Both the position numbers and the translations under genes were made by a program. Below are positions 49,969 to 59,308 of a stretch of 64,000 nt of DNA, piece after piece (the first letter of the stretch is position 1; each line of letters begins with the position of its first letter). The stretch lies in NCBI GenBank assembly GCA_030834905.1, contig JAUQWZ010000028.1:124001-188000 (forward strand), written 5' to 3'. Under the pieces are notes generated by a model, which was not told where the DNA came from, did no database searches, and saw nothing but the letters and a program-made list of their open reading frames with translations. Source of the DNA: Aggregatilineales bacterium. Lineage in GTDB: Bacteria; Chloroflexota; Anaerolineae; Aggregatilineales; Phototrophicaceae.

Positions 49969-51834
49969 ATGGCAGAGCGAAAACACATCACGCATGAGTT
50001 CATGCAGGCGGTTCGTATCTCGGATACCCGCTTTGACCGGCTGCTCGTTCCGATCCTGATGGCGGCGGGCATCGCCTACGCCGGCTGGCAGGTGATTCGC
50101 GGCGACTGGCTGGAAGCGGCATTCTTTGGCGTGGGGGTAGCGCTGCTGCTGGTGCTGGCTGCCGTCAAGCCAGTGCAGCAGCGGGTGCTGCAAACCCACT
50201 TTACCCACCGGCACGCGCTCTATACCGTCTTCTTCTGGATTTACGGCGCTGTCTGGCTCAATCTGGCGCGGCTGCTGCCTCTCGCCCAGCCCACGGGCAA
50301 GAACAGCGCCTATTATTACGCGCTGCTGATCTCGTTCTTCTTCGTCAGCCTGATGCTGATACGGTCGCTGCTGCTGCTGACGCCGCGCTTTCAACGCATC
50401 TTTGTCAGCCAGATACCGATCTGGGAACAGATACTGGTCGCCGCCAACGAGGGCATCGCGCTGGGGCTGCTGGCGCTGTTCGCCTCTAACCTGCTGGCGC
50501 GCCTGCTCCAGCCAGACGTCTTTACCACCCGCTTTGACGTGCCCTACACGCTCGGCATCGGCGCGATGATTGGCTTGTACTTCATCGGGATGCAGTTGAT
50601 GTGGCTTCAGCGCTGGAACGACTGGTTGAGCCAGAACGCCGTCTGGGTTCGCCTGGCGCGCATCCTGGCACCGGTCGCCGCGGTGGTGACGGTGATGGTG
50701 ATCGCCAAGCGCTACATCGACCGGTCAGATCCGCGCACCGCCAACCTTCTCGGCGACAGCAGCACCAACCTAGCCGTCCTGGCGCTGGCACCGGTCATTC
50801 TGCTGATGATCTTCGTCATCATCCTGCTCGTCTACACCGGCAGTTCCGGCTTGCGCCGCCGTTTCATACCCGACCTGCTGCTGGATCGGCTGCCCCCACG
50901 GGTGGCAAGGCTGCTGGCATCCGTCTCTGATATGGATATGCTGCTGATTCTCGGCGTGATGGCGACCTCAATTCCCGCCTATATGCTGCTGTTCGGCGAC
51001 AGCGGCGGCGTCATCGGGACGCTGCGGCAGCAGATTCTTCAGCGGGGCAGCGCCCTGATCGAAACCTCGGAACAGGCGCTGGCGGTGTTGTTCGCCATGC
51101 CCTTTTACGTCGTCTTTGTCGCGCTGCTGGGGCTGTACGCGCTGGTCATCAGCCGGTCTTCGCTGACCGCCCACGAGCGCGATGAACTGGTGGCGAAGCT
51201 GCCCATCGGCTTTCTGATCATCCTCATCATTACCCTGTACTTGTTCGCCGTACCATTCAGTCAGGTGCTCACCGAAGGTCGCCTGCCGCAGTTCCCGCAG
51301 GATTCAGGACGGATTCTGCTGTTCAACATCCTGATCCCGCTGGTTTTGCTTTACGCGCATTACTTCGTGTTCGTGCGCCTGCCCTACGCCCGCGGTCAGA
51401 GCCGGTGGCGCGGAGGACACGCCGCGATTCTGTCGCAGCAGTTAAGCCTGATCGAGGAGAACATCCAGCGCCTGAACGTTGAGCTTCAGGACATTGACCA
51501 GCGCTGGCGAAAGCACACCATCGGCAACACGCTGATGCAGATGGAAACGCTCTATCATTACGTTCAACTGAACGGGATGCGCGACGACCTGAACATGCAG
51601 CGGCTTCAACTGGTGGCGGAGCGCCAGCAGCTCACCGAAATTTCAGAAACGCCGATCTCGGTCACGGTGGCGCGGCTGCCCATTCGCGTGGTCAGCGTCG
51701 GCATCCCGCTGCTGCTGGCAATTCAGGTCTACCAGTGGGCGGTGGTCAACAATGGGCTGCGCGAGATCGTCAACAACCCCAACCTGACGGTGGTCGATTT
51801 CTTCCGCGAGATTTTGAGCCAGTTACAATTTTAA
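49969..51834 (+). CDS. Large polytopic membrane protein of unknown function
   Basis: 621 residues with roughly 12 hydrophobic helices between residue 25 and 475, a soluble stretch with coiled-coil character near 480-565 (SLIEENIQRLNVELQDIDQR, DDLNMQRLQLVAERQQ), then one more helix near 585-600 and a short tail. No transporter or enzyme motif recognised. The next gene is a CHAD protein 76 bases downstream in the same direction, so cotranscription is possible. Start ATG 49969. Confidence 0.78.
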   Translation: MAERKHITHEFMQAVRISDTRFDRLLVPILMAAGIAYAGWQVIRGDWLEAAFFGVGVALLLVLAAVKPVQQRVLQTHFTHRHALYTVFFWIYGAVWLNLARLLPLAQPTGKNSAYYYALLISFFFVSLMLIRSLLLLTPRFQRIFVSQIPIWEQILVAANEGIALGLLALFASNLLARLLQPDVFTTRFDVPYTLGIGAMIGLYFIGMQLMWLQRWNDWLSQNAVWVRLARILAPVAAVVTVMVIAKRYIDRSDPRTANLLGDSSTNLAVLALAPVILLMIFVIILLVYTGSSGLRRRFIPDLLLDRLPPRVARLLASVSDMDMLLILGVMATSIPAYMLLFGDSGGVIGTLRQQILQRGSALIETSEQALAVLFAMPFYVVFVALLGLYALVISRSSLTAHERDELVAKLPIGFLIILIITLYLFAVPFSQVLTEGRLPQFPQDSGRILLFNILIPLVLLYAHYFVFVRLPYARGQSRWRGGHAAILSQQLSLIEENIQRLNVELQDIDQRWRKHTIGNTLMQMETLYHYVQLNGMRDDLNMQRLQLVAERQQLTEISETPISVTVARLPIRVVSVGIPLLLAIQVYQWAVVNNGLREIVNNPNLTVVDFFREILSQLQF

Positions 51835-51910
51835 GGATGTTAAGGAATTTAGCCGGAATCCACGAAGGTGTTAGACTGTAAACGCGCGTTCATAGCCTGG
51901 CGAGGAAATC

Positions 51911-52870
51911 ATGGATTCGGCACATTCTGAACTGATCGATACGCTGCAAACACAGATTCAACCCGTCGCGCCAGAAGATACGATGGCAGCCGCCGGGCGA
52001 AAGGTTCTGCTCGACCAGTTTGTGAAGATGCTGCTCCATGAGGCAGGCAGCCGCAGCGGCGAAGATATTATACACGTGCATGACATGCGCGTTGCCACCC
52101 GCCGCAGCCGCAGCGCCCTGCTTCTGCTGGAAGATTACTATAAGCCGAAACAGGTACGGACATACCGCAGCCAGCTTCAGAAAATCGCGCGGGCGCTCGG
52201 CGCTGTCCGCAATCTTGACGTCATTATCCCCGATCTCGAACAGTTTCAGATGACGATGGACGAGAAGCATCAAGCCGATCTGCAAGCCGTCATCGAGAAG
52301 CTGGATGCTCAGCGTACAAAAGCGCGGAAGAATTTGAACAAAATCCTCGACAAAGCCGACTACCGCCGCTTTGTGGACAATTACAGCGCCTTTCTCACTC
52401 ACCAGAGCAAGAGCCACGAAGACGCCAGCGGCGCGGTACAGCCCACGCAGATTCGACACATCCTGCCGGGGATCATCTACCAGCATCTGGGGGCAGCGCG
52501 TGCCTATGATACGGTGCTGCCAGATGCCGACCTCCCCACGCTGCACGCGCTGCGGATCGAGCTAAAGCGGCTGCGCTATGCCGTAAGCCTGTTCTCAGAC
52601 GTGCTCGGCAGCTCGATCAAGGAGTTCGTCAAGCCGCTGAAAGCGATGCAGGATCATCTTGGGCGGATGCAGGATATCGCCACCACTCAGGCGATCCTTA
52701 ACCCGATGGTGAGCGAACTCTCGGATGGACAGGGGGAAACGCTTCAGCTTTATCTGGATCGCATTGAGGCGGAATGTCAGGATCTGCGCCAGCAGTTCCC
52801 GGAACTATGGCGACACTTCAACACCAAAACGGTGCAAAAACAGCTTGCCAATGCGGTGGTCGCGCTGTAG
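51911..52870 (+). CDS. CHAD domain protein
   Basis: 319-residue soluble helical protein whose HDMRVATRRSR (57-67) is the CHAD signature: conserved H and several R/K residues that bind polyphosphate in characterised members. A second basic helix LHALRIELKRLRYAVSLF appears near 213-230, as expected for the two-repeat CHAD fold. No CYTH domain is attached. It could target polyphosphate granules; no ppk or ppx is in the window. The TAG stop (52868-52870) is the TAG of a GTAG-tipped degenerate palindrome. Confidence 0.92.
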   Translation: MDSAHSELIDTLQTQIQPVAPEDTMAAAGRKVLLDQFVKMLLHEAGSRSGEDIIHVHDMRVATRRSRSALLLLEDYYKPKQVRTYRSQLQKIARALGAVRNLDVIIPDLEQFQMTMDEKHQADLQAVIEKLDAQRTKARKNLNKILDKADYRRFVDNYSAFLTHQSKSHEDASGAVQPTQIRHILPGIIYQHLGAARAYDTVLPDADLPTLHALRIELKRLRYAVSLFSDVLGSSIKEFVKPLKAMQDHLGRMQDIATTQAILNPMVSELSDGQGETLQLYLDRIEAECQDLRQQFPELWRHFNTKTVQKQLANAVVAL

Positions 52871-52983
52871 GGATGCAATACATCGTGTTCGCCTCTAAAA
52901 TCAGGCGGTATCGTAGGGACACGATACATCGTGTCCGCCACCGCCACACCTAGCCAGCGGACACGACAATGTCGTGTCCCTAC
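52867..52983. repeat. REP-like triplet (family 1)
   Basis: Three units: degenerate 52871-52890 (preceded by GTAG), perfect-arm 52917-52936 (preceded by GTAG, inner GATA-like arms) and 52959-52979 (followed by CTAC). They fill the gap between the convergent CHAD and glycosyltransferase genes and supply the stop codon of both. Confidence 0.9.
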
Positions 52984-54356
52984 AGGCGGGCGCGCAGCGT
53001 CCGCGCCAGCCGCCACGCGCCCAGCGCCGTCAGCAGCACCACCGCCAGAATGACGGGCAGGTAGTAACGCTGCCATTCCAGCGGCGTGAGCAGCACCGTC
53101 GTGGCAGCCATCGCCAGCGCCCAGACGCCGATCAGCCAGCGGGTGCTGGCGGGAATATCATTCGCCCGCAGCAGCGCCCAGACGCCAGCAGTCACCAGCA
53201 GAGCAACCACTATCCCACCGGCAGCCGACCCGCCTATCGTGACGCCGCGCCAGGGAGACGCTTCGTAACGCGCGATCTGGTCGGGAATGTAGGCTTCAAA
53301 AGCGGGCGCTTCGTAATACTGCGGCACGCCGACGAATACCTGCCGACCAAAGCCAGCCAGCGCGTCGCCGAAGCCGTCATAGCCGCCGAAAATCGCGATC
53401 TGTAAATCGAGCAGCGCTTCGCGGTCATCCAGCACCTGCCCTGCCCGCGTGATCGGGTCGCCCCACCACGCCGGATTAAGCACGTAGAAGACGATGAGGG
53501 CGATGACACCCGCGCCCACCAACTGCAAGAGCGCGGACACGATATATCGTGTCCCTACCCCTCCGCGTCCTTTGCGTCTTTGCAGTTCAAACAAAACCCA
53601 CACCCCGCACGCGCCAAACACCACCGCGACGGTAAAGACCGCCGTGTGTTTGCTCGCCAGCGCCAGCCCCGCCGTAATACCGAGCATTGCTGCCAGAAAC
53701 CAGGTGTGACAACGCGCGAAGATGCCCCCTCTCCCCGCTTGCGTGGGAGAGGGGGTCAGGGGGTGAGGGGTAGTTAGCCACCACACCGCCGCCAGCACTG
53801 TCAGCAAGCTGAAGGCGATGAAGCTACCTTCCATCATCGCCCGCCTGCCGTTGAGCAGCAGCACCGGATGCAGAGCGTAAAACAGCGCTGCGAGATACGC
53901 CACCGGACGCCCGCCCAACTGCCAGCCAATCCCAAACATGGCGAATAATCCCGCCGCCAGCAGCAGCGTCGAGGGCGCGCGCGCCGCCAGCAGCAGCGCT
54001 TCGGATGGCGCATGGTTGTTCTGCTGGTTGTAGTTCCAGTCCGCGCCCCAGTCCCACTGCTCGTTGATGTCGTCTACCGAAAAGCCGTCGAGATGCCACG
54101 CCAGCCCGATCAGGTACTTGTTGATCGTGCCGTTGAGCAGGCGCAAATCCTGTTCCGGCTCGCTGATGGGCGGATCGCTGTAGGTGACAAGGCTGAGATC
54201 GCGCTGCTGGAACTGGTAGACGTAATCGCGGCTCATGTATATCTGAGTCGGCTCATCCCCATGCAAGGGCACCAGCGCCATCCCGCCGACGATGTAGAAC
54301 GCCAGCAGCAGCAGCAAGAGCAGGTCAAGCAGACGAAGCAGAAATTGGGATTTCAT
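52980..54356 (-). CDS. GT-C (PMT/ArnT-like) membrane glycosyltransferase
   Basis: 458-residue polytopic protein that would transfer sugar from a lipid-linked donor. The first helix precedes LHGDEPTQIYMSRDY (31-45), which holds the D-E dyad of the GT39/ArnT type, and about 10 helices follow. Two in-frame insertions stand out: PHPLTPSPTQAGRGG (197-211), from a CCCTCACCC-type palindrome, and FELQRRKGRGGVGTRYIVS (256-274), from a CGCAAAG-type fragment joined to a family 1 palindrome. The stop TAG (52982-52980) comes from the repeat triplet. Reading frame and helices remain intact, so it may still be functional. Confidence 0.88.
   Translation of the reverse strand: MKSQFLLRLLDLLLLLLLAFYIVGGMALVPLHGDEPTQIYMSRDYVYQFQQRDLSLVTYSDPPISEPEQDLRLLNGTINKYLIGLAWHLDGFSVDDINEQWDWGADWNYNQQNNHAPSEALLLAARAPSTLLLAAGLFAMFGIGWQLGGRPVAYLAALFYALHPVLLLNGRRAMMEGSFIAFSLLTVLAAVWWLTTPHPLTPSPTQAGRGGIFARCHTWFLAAMLGITAGLALASKHTAVFTVAVVFGACGVWVLFELQRRKGRGGVGTRYIVSALLQLVGAGVIALIVFYVLNPAWWGDPITRAGQVLDDREALLDLQIAIFGGYDGFGDALAGFGRQVFVGVPQYYEAPAFEAYIPDQIARYEASPWRGVTIGGSAAGGIVVALLVTAGVWALLRANDIPASTRWLIGVWALAMAATTVLLTPLEWQRYYLPVILAVVLLTALGAWRLARTLRARL
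53535..53590. repeat. REP-like palindrome fused to a CGCAAAG-type fragment, in frame
   Basis: Perfect 20-base palindrome 53535-53554 plus CTAC (53555-53558), then CTCCGCGTCCTTTGCGTCTT (53561-53580) and GCAGTTCAA. In the minus-strand gene they encode residues about 256-274. Confidence 0.9.
53725..53755. repeat. CCCTCTCCC-type palindrome in frame within the glycosyltransferase
   Basis: Arms CCCCCTCTCCC (53725-53735) and GGGAGAGGGGG (53745-53755) around CGCTTGCGT, continued by GGGGGTGAGGGG. Same class as the addB insertion. Confidence 0.85.
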
Positions 54357-54367
54357 AAAAGGATTTA

Positions 54368-54441
54368 TTGAACCACAAAGACACAGAGGACACGAAGGGT
54401 AAAGGAAATTCTCTTGGCGTTCCTGGCGACTTGGCGGTTCA
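54368..54441. repeat. TTGAACC...GGTTCAA dispersed element
   Basis: Ends TTGAACC (54368-54374) and GGTTCAA (54435-54441) are inverse; the interior has CACAAAGACACAGAGGACAC and CTTGGCG repeats. It supplies the TGA stop of the methyltransferase gene (54441-54439). Confidence 0.75.
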
Positions 54442-55155
54442 AATTTTCTTGTAATCCCCCACTAAATGCACTCGCGTGTTGGGCGCGAAGCGGTCAATCA
54501 GCGCCTCGGCGGCAACCGAAACGCGAAACAGCAGTTCATTAAAGGCAAGATAGGTCGGGTCGCCGACGTGCTCGAAGCGCTGGCAGCGCAGCCCCGCCGC
54601 CCCCAGCAGATGATCGATCTCCTTGTAGCTGTTGGCGCGGTAGTAGGTCGGGTTGATGAAGTCCTCGTCGCGAGCGTAGATCGCTTTCGTCGCCCGCCTG
54701 CCAACGGTGTTGGGCATCATCCCGCGCAGCCGGACGACGTAATTGCGCTTGTTCGGCGTGATGAACAGGAAGCGCCCGCCCAATTTCAGCACCCGCGAGA
54801 CTTCCCGAAATACCCGTTCTGGCGCTTGCAGGTGTTCCAGCACCCACGAACAGGTGATGACGTCAAAATGTCCATCGGGAAATGGCAGCGCATCCAGATC
54901 CGACTCCACCAGCGTCGTGATTTCGGCGGGTTCCTGAAACACGGCGGCGTAACGATCCACGCCCACCACCTGATCGGCAGTGCCAACATAGCCCTTCACC
55001 AGTCCGCCGGGTCCGCAGCCCGCGTCAAGCAGGCGCGTGTCCTCGTCCACAAGGCTCGACACCCATCCGGTATAGATTTCGAGCGACGGGCGGTAGCCGG
55101 GTCGCATGACCTGGTAGCGCTGGCGCAGAGTTTCCTGTTTCGAGAGGTTGAGCAT
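54439..55155 (-). CDS. Class I SAM-dependent methyltransferase
   Basis: 238 residues. Motif I LLDAGCGPGG (42-51), post-motif VVGVDRYAA with the acid at the end of strand 2, motif II region FDVITCSWVLEHL and motif III LGGRFLFITPN are typical of UbiE/Methyltransf_11 proteins. Substrate unknown; the small-molecule or quinone type is most likely. ATG 55155. It lies 82 bases upstream of the glycosyltransferase on the same strand. Its TGA stop is contributed by a repeat end. Confidence 0.92.
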   Translation of the reverse strand: MLNLSKQETLRQRYQVMRPGYRPSLEIYTGWVSSLVDEDTRLLDAGCGPGGLVKGYVGTADQVVGVDRYAAVFQEPAEITTLVESDLDALPFPDGHFDVITCSWVLEHLQAPERVFREVSRVLKLGGRFLFITPNKRNYVVRLRGMMPNTVGRRATKAIYARDEDFINPTYYRANSYKEIDHLLGAAGLRCQRFEHVGDPTYLAFNELLFRVSVAAEALIDRFAPNTRVHLVGDYKKI

Positions 55156-55167
55156 AAATAATCAGTA

Positions 55168-55228
55168 GAAAGTTGAAAGTAAAAAAGGTCAAAGTACCAT
55201 GCCTTTTCACTTTCAACTTTTCACTTTC
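55168..55228. repeat. GTTGAAAGT-type dispersed inverted repeat
   Basis: Perfect arms AAAGTTGAAAGT (55169-55180) and ACTTTCAACTTT (55209-55220), with flanking GAAAGTG echoes; same type as 29349-29402. Located between the methyltransferase start and the biotin carrier gene. Confidence 0.8.
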
Positions 55229-55259
55229 CACTTCTTTCACTCCGTCCTCAGCACTTCCC

Positions 55260-55754
55260 CTACACAATCGTCACCAGCAGCTTCTTCTGTTCGACGCTGT
55301 GCCCCACTTCGGCGCTGATGCGCTGCACCACGCCGTCGCGCGGGGCTTTCAACTCGTTCTGCATCTTCATGCTTTCGAGGATAACGATGGTCTGCCCCGC
55401 CTTCACTTCATCGCCTTCATTGACCAGAATGGCGACGACCAGCCCCGGCATTGGTGCTTTGATCTCGATTTCGCCGCTGTCGGCGTCAAAGCCGCCGCGC
55501 CGCGAGGCGAGAAGCTGGGCGCGTTCGTCCAGCACCTGCCCGTTGAACAGCCGCCCGCGCATCTGCACCTGATACTCGCCATGCTGCTCTTCGATAACCA
55601 CTTCATACGACTGGTTCTCGGTAATGACCGAATAGAGCGACGCGCCAAGCGAGAAAAAATCGACGTCGCGAGGTTCGCCGTTCACCAGCAGCGTGCCGTC
55701 ATTCTGGATTTCGACTTCAAACCGCGTGTCATTGATAATCGTGACGTATTTCAT
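55260..55754 (-). CDS. Biotin carboxyl carrier protein of an acyl-CoA carboxylase
   Basis: 164 residues from ATG 55754, which overlaps the carboxylase stop (ATGA). A biotinyl domain fills the C-terminal half, with the biotinylated lysine K130 in ESMKMQNEL, preceded by APMPGLV; the N-terminal half is a beta domain as in propionyl/acetyl-CoA carboxylase carriers. Last gene of the three-gene carboxylase operon. Confidence 0.93.
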   Translation of the reverse strand: MKYVTIINDTRFEVEIQNDGTLLVNGEPRDVDFFSLGASLYSVITENQSYEVVIEEQHGEYQVQMRGRLFNGQVLDERAQLLASRRGGFDADSGEIEIKAPMPGLVVAILVNEGDEVKAGQTIVILESMKMQNELKAPRDGVVQRISAEVGHSVEQKKLLVTIV

Positions 55755-57280
55755 CGATGCACCCGTTCCCAACGGCTCAGCCATTTCCAGTTACTTGTGT
55801 CGCGCTCGTTGCGGTTGACCACCTGCCCTGCAAGCTGGCGCTGGCGGTGGGCATAGAGCGTCGCCGCAATCGCTGCCGTCTCGATCTCAATGTCCTGCGC
55901 CGCCGTTTCATAGGTCGTCATGCTGAAGCGTTCTTCGACGAAATTGGTATCGACCCTGCCAGCAATGAAGCTGAAGCTGCCAAGCAGATTGAGATGGAAC
56001 GGAATATTGTGCTTCACCCCCATGATAGTGACTTCTTCGAGGGCGCTGCGCATTCGCAGCATCGCTTCGGGGCGATCATCCCCCCAGCAAATCAGCTTGG
56101 CGATCAGGCTGTCGTAGTAGGGCGTAATCGTGTAACCGCCGTAAACGCCGCTGTCCACCCGCACGCCGGGACCGCTGGGAAGGATGAGCGTTGAGATCGT
56201 GCCTACCGACGGGATGAAGTTGTTGTACGGATCTTCAGCGTTTATACGACATTCGATTGCCCAGCCTTTGGGCTGGATCAGGCTTTCGGTTGGACCCATG
56301 CGCCGCCCGCGCGCGATACGAATCTGCTCCTTGACCAGATCGACGCCGCTGATCAGCTCGGTGACCGGATGCTCCACCTGTAAGCGGGTGTTCATCTCCA
56401 TGAAGTAGAAGTTCTTGTCTTTGTCCACCAGGCACTCGACCGTCCCCGCATTGACATAGCCCACCGCTTCCGCCGCGCGGATCGCCATCTCACCCATGCG
56501 CTGGCGTAAGTCAACATCGACGAAGGTACTCGGCGCTTCTTCAAGCAGCTTCTGGTGGCGGCGCTGGATGCTGCATTCGCGCTCGCCCAGATGAATGGTG
56601 TTGCCGTGGGTATCCGCCAGCACCTGAATCTCGATATGGCGCGCGCCTTCGATCATCTTCTCCAGATAGACCGTACCATCGCCAAAGGCGCTTTCGGCTT
56701 CGCGCCGCGCCGACGCCAGCGCGTCCGGCAGTTCTGCCAGGCTGCGAACGGCACGCATCCCCTTGCCGCCGCCGCCCGCCGCCGCTTTCACCATCAGTGG
56801 AAAACCGATGTGTTCCGCCGCCGCCAGAATTTCGTCATCGCGCAAGCCGTGTTCAGTTCCCGGAATGACCGGCACGCCCGCCCGCATCACGGTTTCACGC
56901 GCCGCCTGCTTATCGCCCATGGCGGCAATCGCGCTCGGTGGGGGTCCGATGAAGATCAACCCTTCGTCCAGTACCGCCTGGGCAAAATCCTCGCGTTCCG
57001 CCAGAAAGCCGTAAGCGGGGTGAATGGCGTCCGCGCCCGTCCTGCGCGCCGCTTCAAGAATGGCGTCCATTTTCAGGTAGCTGTCGCGCGGCGACGGGCC
57101 GCCGATGTGAACCGCTTCGGTGGCATAGCGGACGTGCAGGCTGCTGCGGTCTGCGTCCGAATAGACGGCTACAGTGTCAATGCCGAGGTCACGGCAGGCG
57201 CGAATCACGCGGACGGCAATTTCGCCGCGGTTGGCGATCAGCACCTTCTTAATTGAAGTTTGCGGTTGTTCAATCGTCAT
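55751..57280 (-). CDS. accC: Biotin carboxylase subunit
   Basis: ATP-grasp enzyme that carboxylates biotin. 509 residues, slightly longer than the usual 450 because of a C-terminal extension. VLIANRGEIAVRVIRAC (14-30), ATP-binding KAAAGGGGKGMR, and catalytic EMNTRLQVEHPVTE are intact. It follows the carboxyltransferase gene by 7 bases and overlaps the carrier gene. The linkage with a PccB-like transferase favours propionyl-CoA over acetyl-CoA carboxylation; the symbol is generic. Confidence 0.94.
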   Translation of the reverse strand: MTIEQPQTSIKKVLIANRGEIAVRVIRACRDLGIDTVAVYSDADRSSLHVRYATEAVHIGGPSPRDSYLKMDAILEAARRTGADAIHPAYGFLAEREDFAQAVLDEGLIFIGPPPSAIAAMGDKQAARETVMRAGVPVIPGTEHGLRDDEILAAAEHIGFPLMVKAAAGGGGKGMRAVRSLAELPDALASARREAESAFGDGTVYLEKMIEGARHIEIQVLADTHGNTIHLGERECSIQRRHQKLLEEAPSTFVDVDLRQRMGEMAIRAAEAVGYVNAGTVECLVDKDKNFYFMEMNTRLQVEHPVTELISGVDLVKEQIRIARGRRMGPTESLIQPKGWAIECRINAEDPYNNFIPSVGTISTLILPSGPGVRVDSGVYGGYTITPYYDSLIAKLICWGDDRPEAMLRMRSALEEVTIMGVKHNIPFHLNLLGSFSFIAGRVDTNFVEERFSMTTYETAAQDIEIETAAIAATLYAHRQRQLAGQVVNRNERDTSNWKWLSRWERVHR

Positions 57281-57287
57281 AGTGATC

Positions 57288-58838
57288 CTATAAGGGGATA
57301 TTTCCGTGTTTCTTGGGCGGGTTGTTGTCGCGCTTGTTCTGGAACACCTCTAAGCCGTTGATCAGCCGGGCGCGGGTATCGCGCGGCTCGATCACGTCGT
57401 CCACGAAGCCGCGCGCCGCCGCCACATACGGATTCGCCAGCTTCTCGCGGTATTCGGTCGCCAACTGCGCTTTCATCCCGCTGGCGTCGTCCGTCTCCTT
57501 GAGATCGCGGCGGTAGATGATCTCGACCGCGCCCTCCGGTCCCATGACGGCGATCTCGGCGCTGGGCCAGGCGAGGTTGAGGTCACCGCGAATGTGCTTG
57601 CTGCTCATGACGCAGTAAGCGCCGCCGTATGCCTTGCGCGTCGTCACCGTCAGTTTTGGCACCGTCGCTTCGCAGTAGGCGTACAGCAGCTTCGCGCCCG
57701 CCATGATGATGCCATTGTGTTCCTGTTCAGTGCCGGGCATATAGCCCGGAACATCCACGAAGGTGATGATGGGGATATTGAAGCAGTCGCAGAATCGAAT
57801 GAACCGGGCGGCTTTCTGGCTGGCTTTAATATCGAGCACGCCCGCCAGCACGATTGGCTGGTTGCCGACGATGCCGACGCTGTGCCCGCCCATTCGGGCA
57901 AAGCCGACGACGATATTCTGCGCGTATTCGGCGTGGATCTCGTAGAAGATGCCATCATCGACCACCCGGTGGACGACATCCTTGATGTCATACGGCTTGT
58001 TGGGATTGTCGGGTACGATGGAATCGAGTTCCTGGTCGGCGCGCAGGGGGTCATCGTGGCTGGCGATAAACGGCGCGTCCTCCATGTTGTTCTGCGGCAG
58101 GTAGCTTAACATTTCGCGCACCAGCAGCAGCGTCTGGGTTTCGTTTTCGCCGACGACGTGCGCCACGCCGCTTTTGCTGGCGTGAACGCTCGCCCCACCC
58201 AGTTCTTCAAAGGTCACTTCTTCATGCGTGACCGATTTGACCACGTCGGGACCCGTGATGAACATATAGCTGGTGTCTTTGACCATGAAGATGAAGTCGG
58301 TCAGCGCCGGGCTGTACACCGAGCCGCCCGCGCTGGGACCCATGATGACGCTCAACTGCGGAATCACGCCGCTGGCGAGGGTGTTCTGCAGGAAAATCGA
58401 GGCGTAGCCGCTGAGGCTGGCAACACCTTCCTGAATGCGCGCGCCGCCGCTGTCGTTCAAGCCAATGATCGGCGCGCCGGTCTTCATCGCCATGTGCATA
58501 ACCTTGATGATCTTCTCGGCGTGGACTTCGCTGACGCTGCCACCCATGACGGTGAAATCCTGCGAAAAAACGTAGACCAGCCGCCCGTTGATCGTTCCCC
58601 AACCGGTCACCACGCTGTCGCCGAGGTATTTTTGATTGCCTAAGCCAAAATCGCTGGAACGGTGGGTAACGAATCCATCCAGTTCGCGAAAGCTGCCCGG
58701 ATCGAGCAGGATGTCCAGCCGTTCGCGGGCGGTGTTGCGTCCGGCGTCGTGCTGGCGCTTGATCCGTTCCTCGCCACCGCCCAGATGGCTTTGCCCGCGC
58801 AGGGCGCGTAAGTCTTCAATCTTTCCGTCCAAGCTCAT
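57288..58838 (-). CDS. pccB: Acyl-CoA (propionyl-CoA) carboxyltransferase beta subunit
   Basis: Transfers CO2 from biotin to propionyl-CoA. 516 residues of the crotonase-like two-domain type. Oxyanion-hole stretches [12 protein letters not shown] and [13 protein letters not shown] in the N-domain and [16 protein letters not shown] in the C-domain are present; length matches PccB/MmdA. MmdA (decarboxylase) uses the same fold, but the linked biotin carboxylase indicates an ATP-driven carboxylase. First gene of the operon; it overlaps the 3' end of the upstream membrane gene by 23 bases. Confidence 0.93.
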   Translation of the reverse strand: MSLDGKIEDLRALRGQSHLGGGEERIKRQHDAGRNTARERLDILLDPGSFRELDGFVTHRSSDFGLGNQKYLGDSVVTGWGTINGRLVYVFSQDFTVMGGSVSEVHAEKIIKVMHMAMKTGAPIIGLNDSGGARIQEGVASLSGYASIFLQNTLASGVIPQLSVIMGPSAGGSVYSPALTDFIFMVKDTSYMFITGPDVVKSVTHEEVTFEELGGASVHASKSGVAHVVGENETQTLLLVREMLSYLPQNNMEDAPFIASHDDPLRADQELDSIVPDNPNKPYDIKDVVHRVVDDGIFYEIHAEYAQNIVVGFARMGGHSVGIVGNQPIVLAGVLDIKASQKAARFIRFCDCFNIPIITFVDVPGYMPGTEQEHNGIIMAGAKLLYAYCEATVPKLTVTTRKAYGGAYCVMSSKHIRGDLNLAWPSAEIAVMGPEGAVEIIYRRDLKETDDASGMKAQLATEYREKLANPYVAAARGFVDDVIEPRDTRARLINGLEVFQNKRDNNPPKKHGNIPL

Positions 58839-59250
58839 GTTTGCGTCTCCATCGTGCTGCGGCGTTGATACACCCGACTGCCAGCAGAAGCCCTAAAGTT
58901 ACCAGTAAGAATGGCAAACGACCAGCGTCATACTCTGCCCGCGCAAATAATAACAGACGAATGGTCGAATAAGTTGCGAATGCCAGCACCGCCAGCAGCG
59001 CCCAATCACTCACGCCCCGTTTTCGGCGCAGCAGCCGCCAGCAAACCAGCGCGAACAGCCCCGCCCACAGCGTCCCGGCAGCCGCTTCCAGCGGCAGCAC
59101 CAGGCTGACCCGCGCGGCAAGTTCCGGCGGCAGCATCACCGCCCACAGCGCCATGCCCGCGCCCACAATCGTCAGCAGCGCCGTGAGCAGCGTCAGCAGG
59201 CGGTAGGCGCAGCCCGGCTTGCGTGGTTTATTTGCAGTGTCATCGGTCAT
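58816..59250 (-). CDS. Small membrane protein, 144 residues
   Basis: Four hydrophobic helices (about 16-40, 50-70, 82-102, 112-130) after a short basic N-terminus, with a Lys/Arg-rich end ([12 protein letters not shown]). No motif recognised. It ends 23 bases inside the pccB start, so the two are translationally coupled. A role with the carboxylase cannot be inferred from this. Confidence 0.75.
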   Translation of the reverse strand: MTDDTANKPRKPGCAYRLLTLLTALLTIVGAGMALWAVMLPPELAARVSLVLPLEAAAGTLWAGLFALVCWRLLRRKRGVSDWALLAVLAFATYSTIRLLLFARAEYDAGRLPFLLVTLGLLLAVGCINAAARWRRKHELGRKD

Positions 59251-59290
59251 TCAGTGGATTATAACAATGAAAGCGAAGGGTATGGGAAGA

Positions 59291-59308
59291 AAGGCGGCTC
59301 GCCCCTAC
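59291..59308. repeat. GTAGGGGCGAG half element (family 2)
   Basis: On the minus strand reads GTAGGGGCGAGCCGCCTT (59308-59291). Its TAG is the stop codon of the Uma2 gene. Confidence 0.8.
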
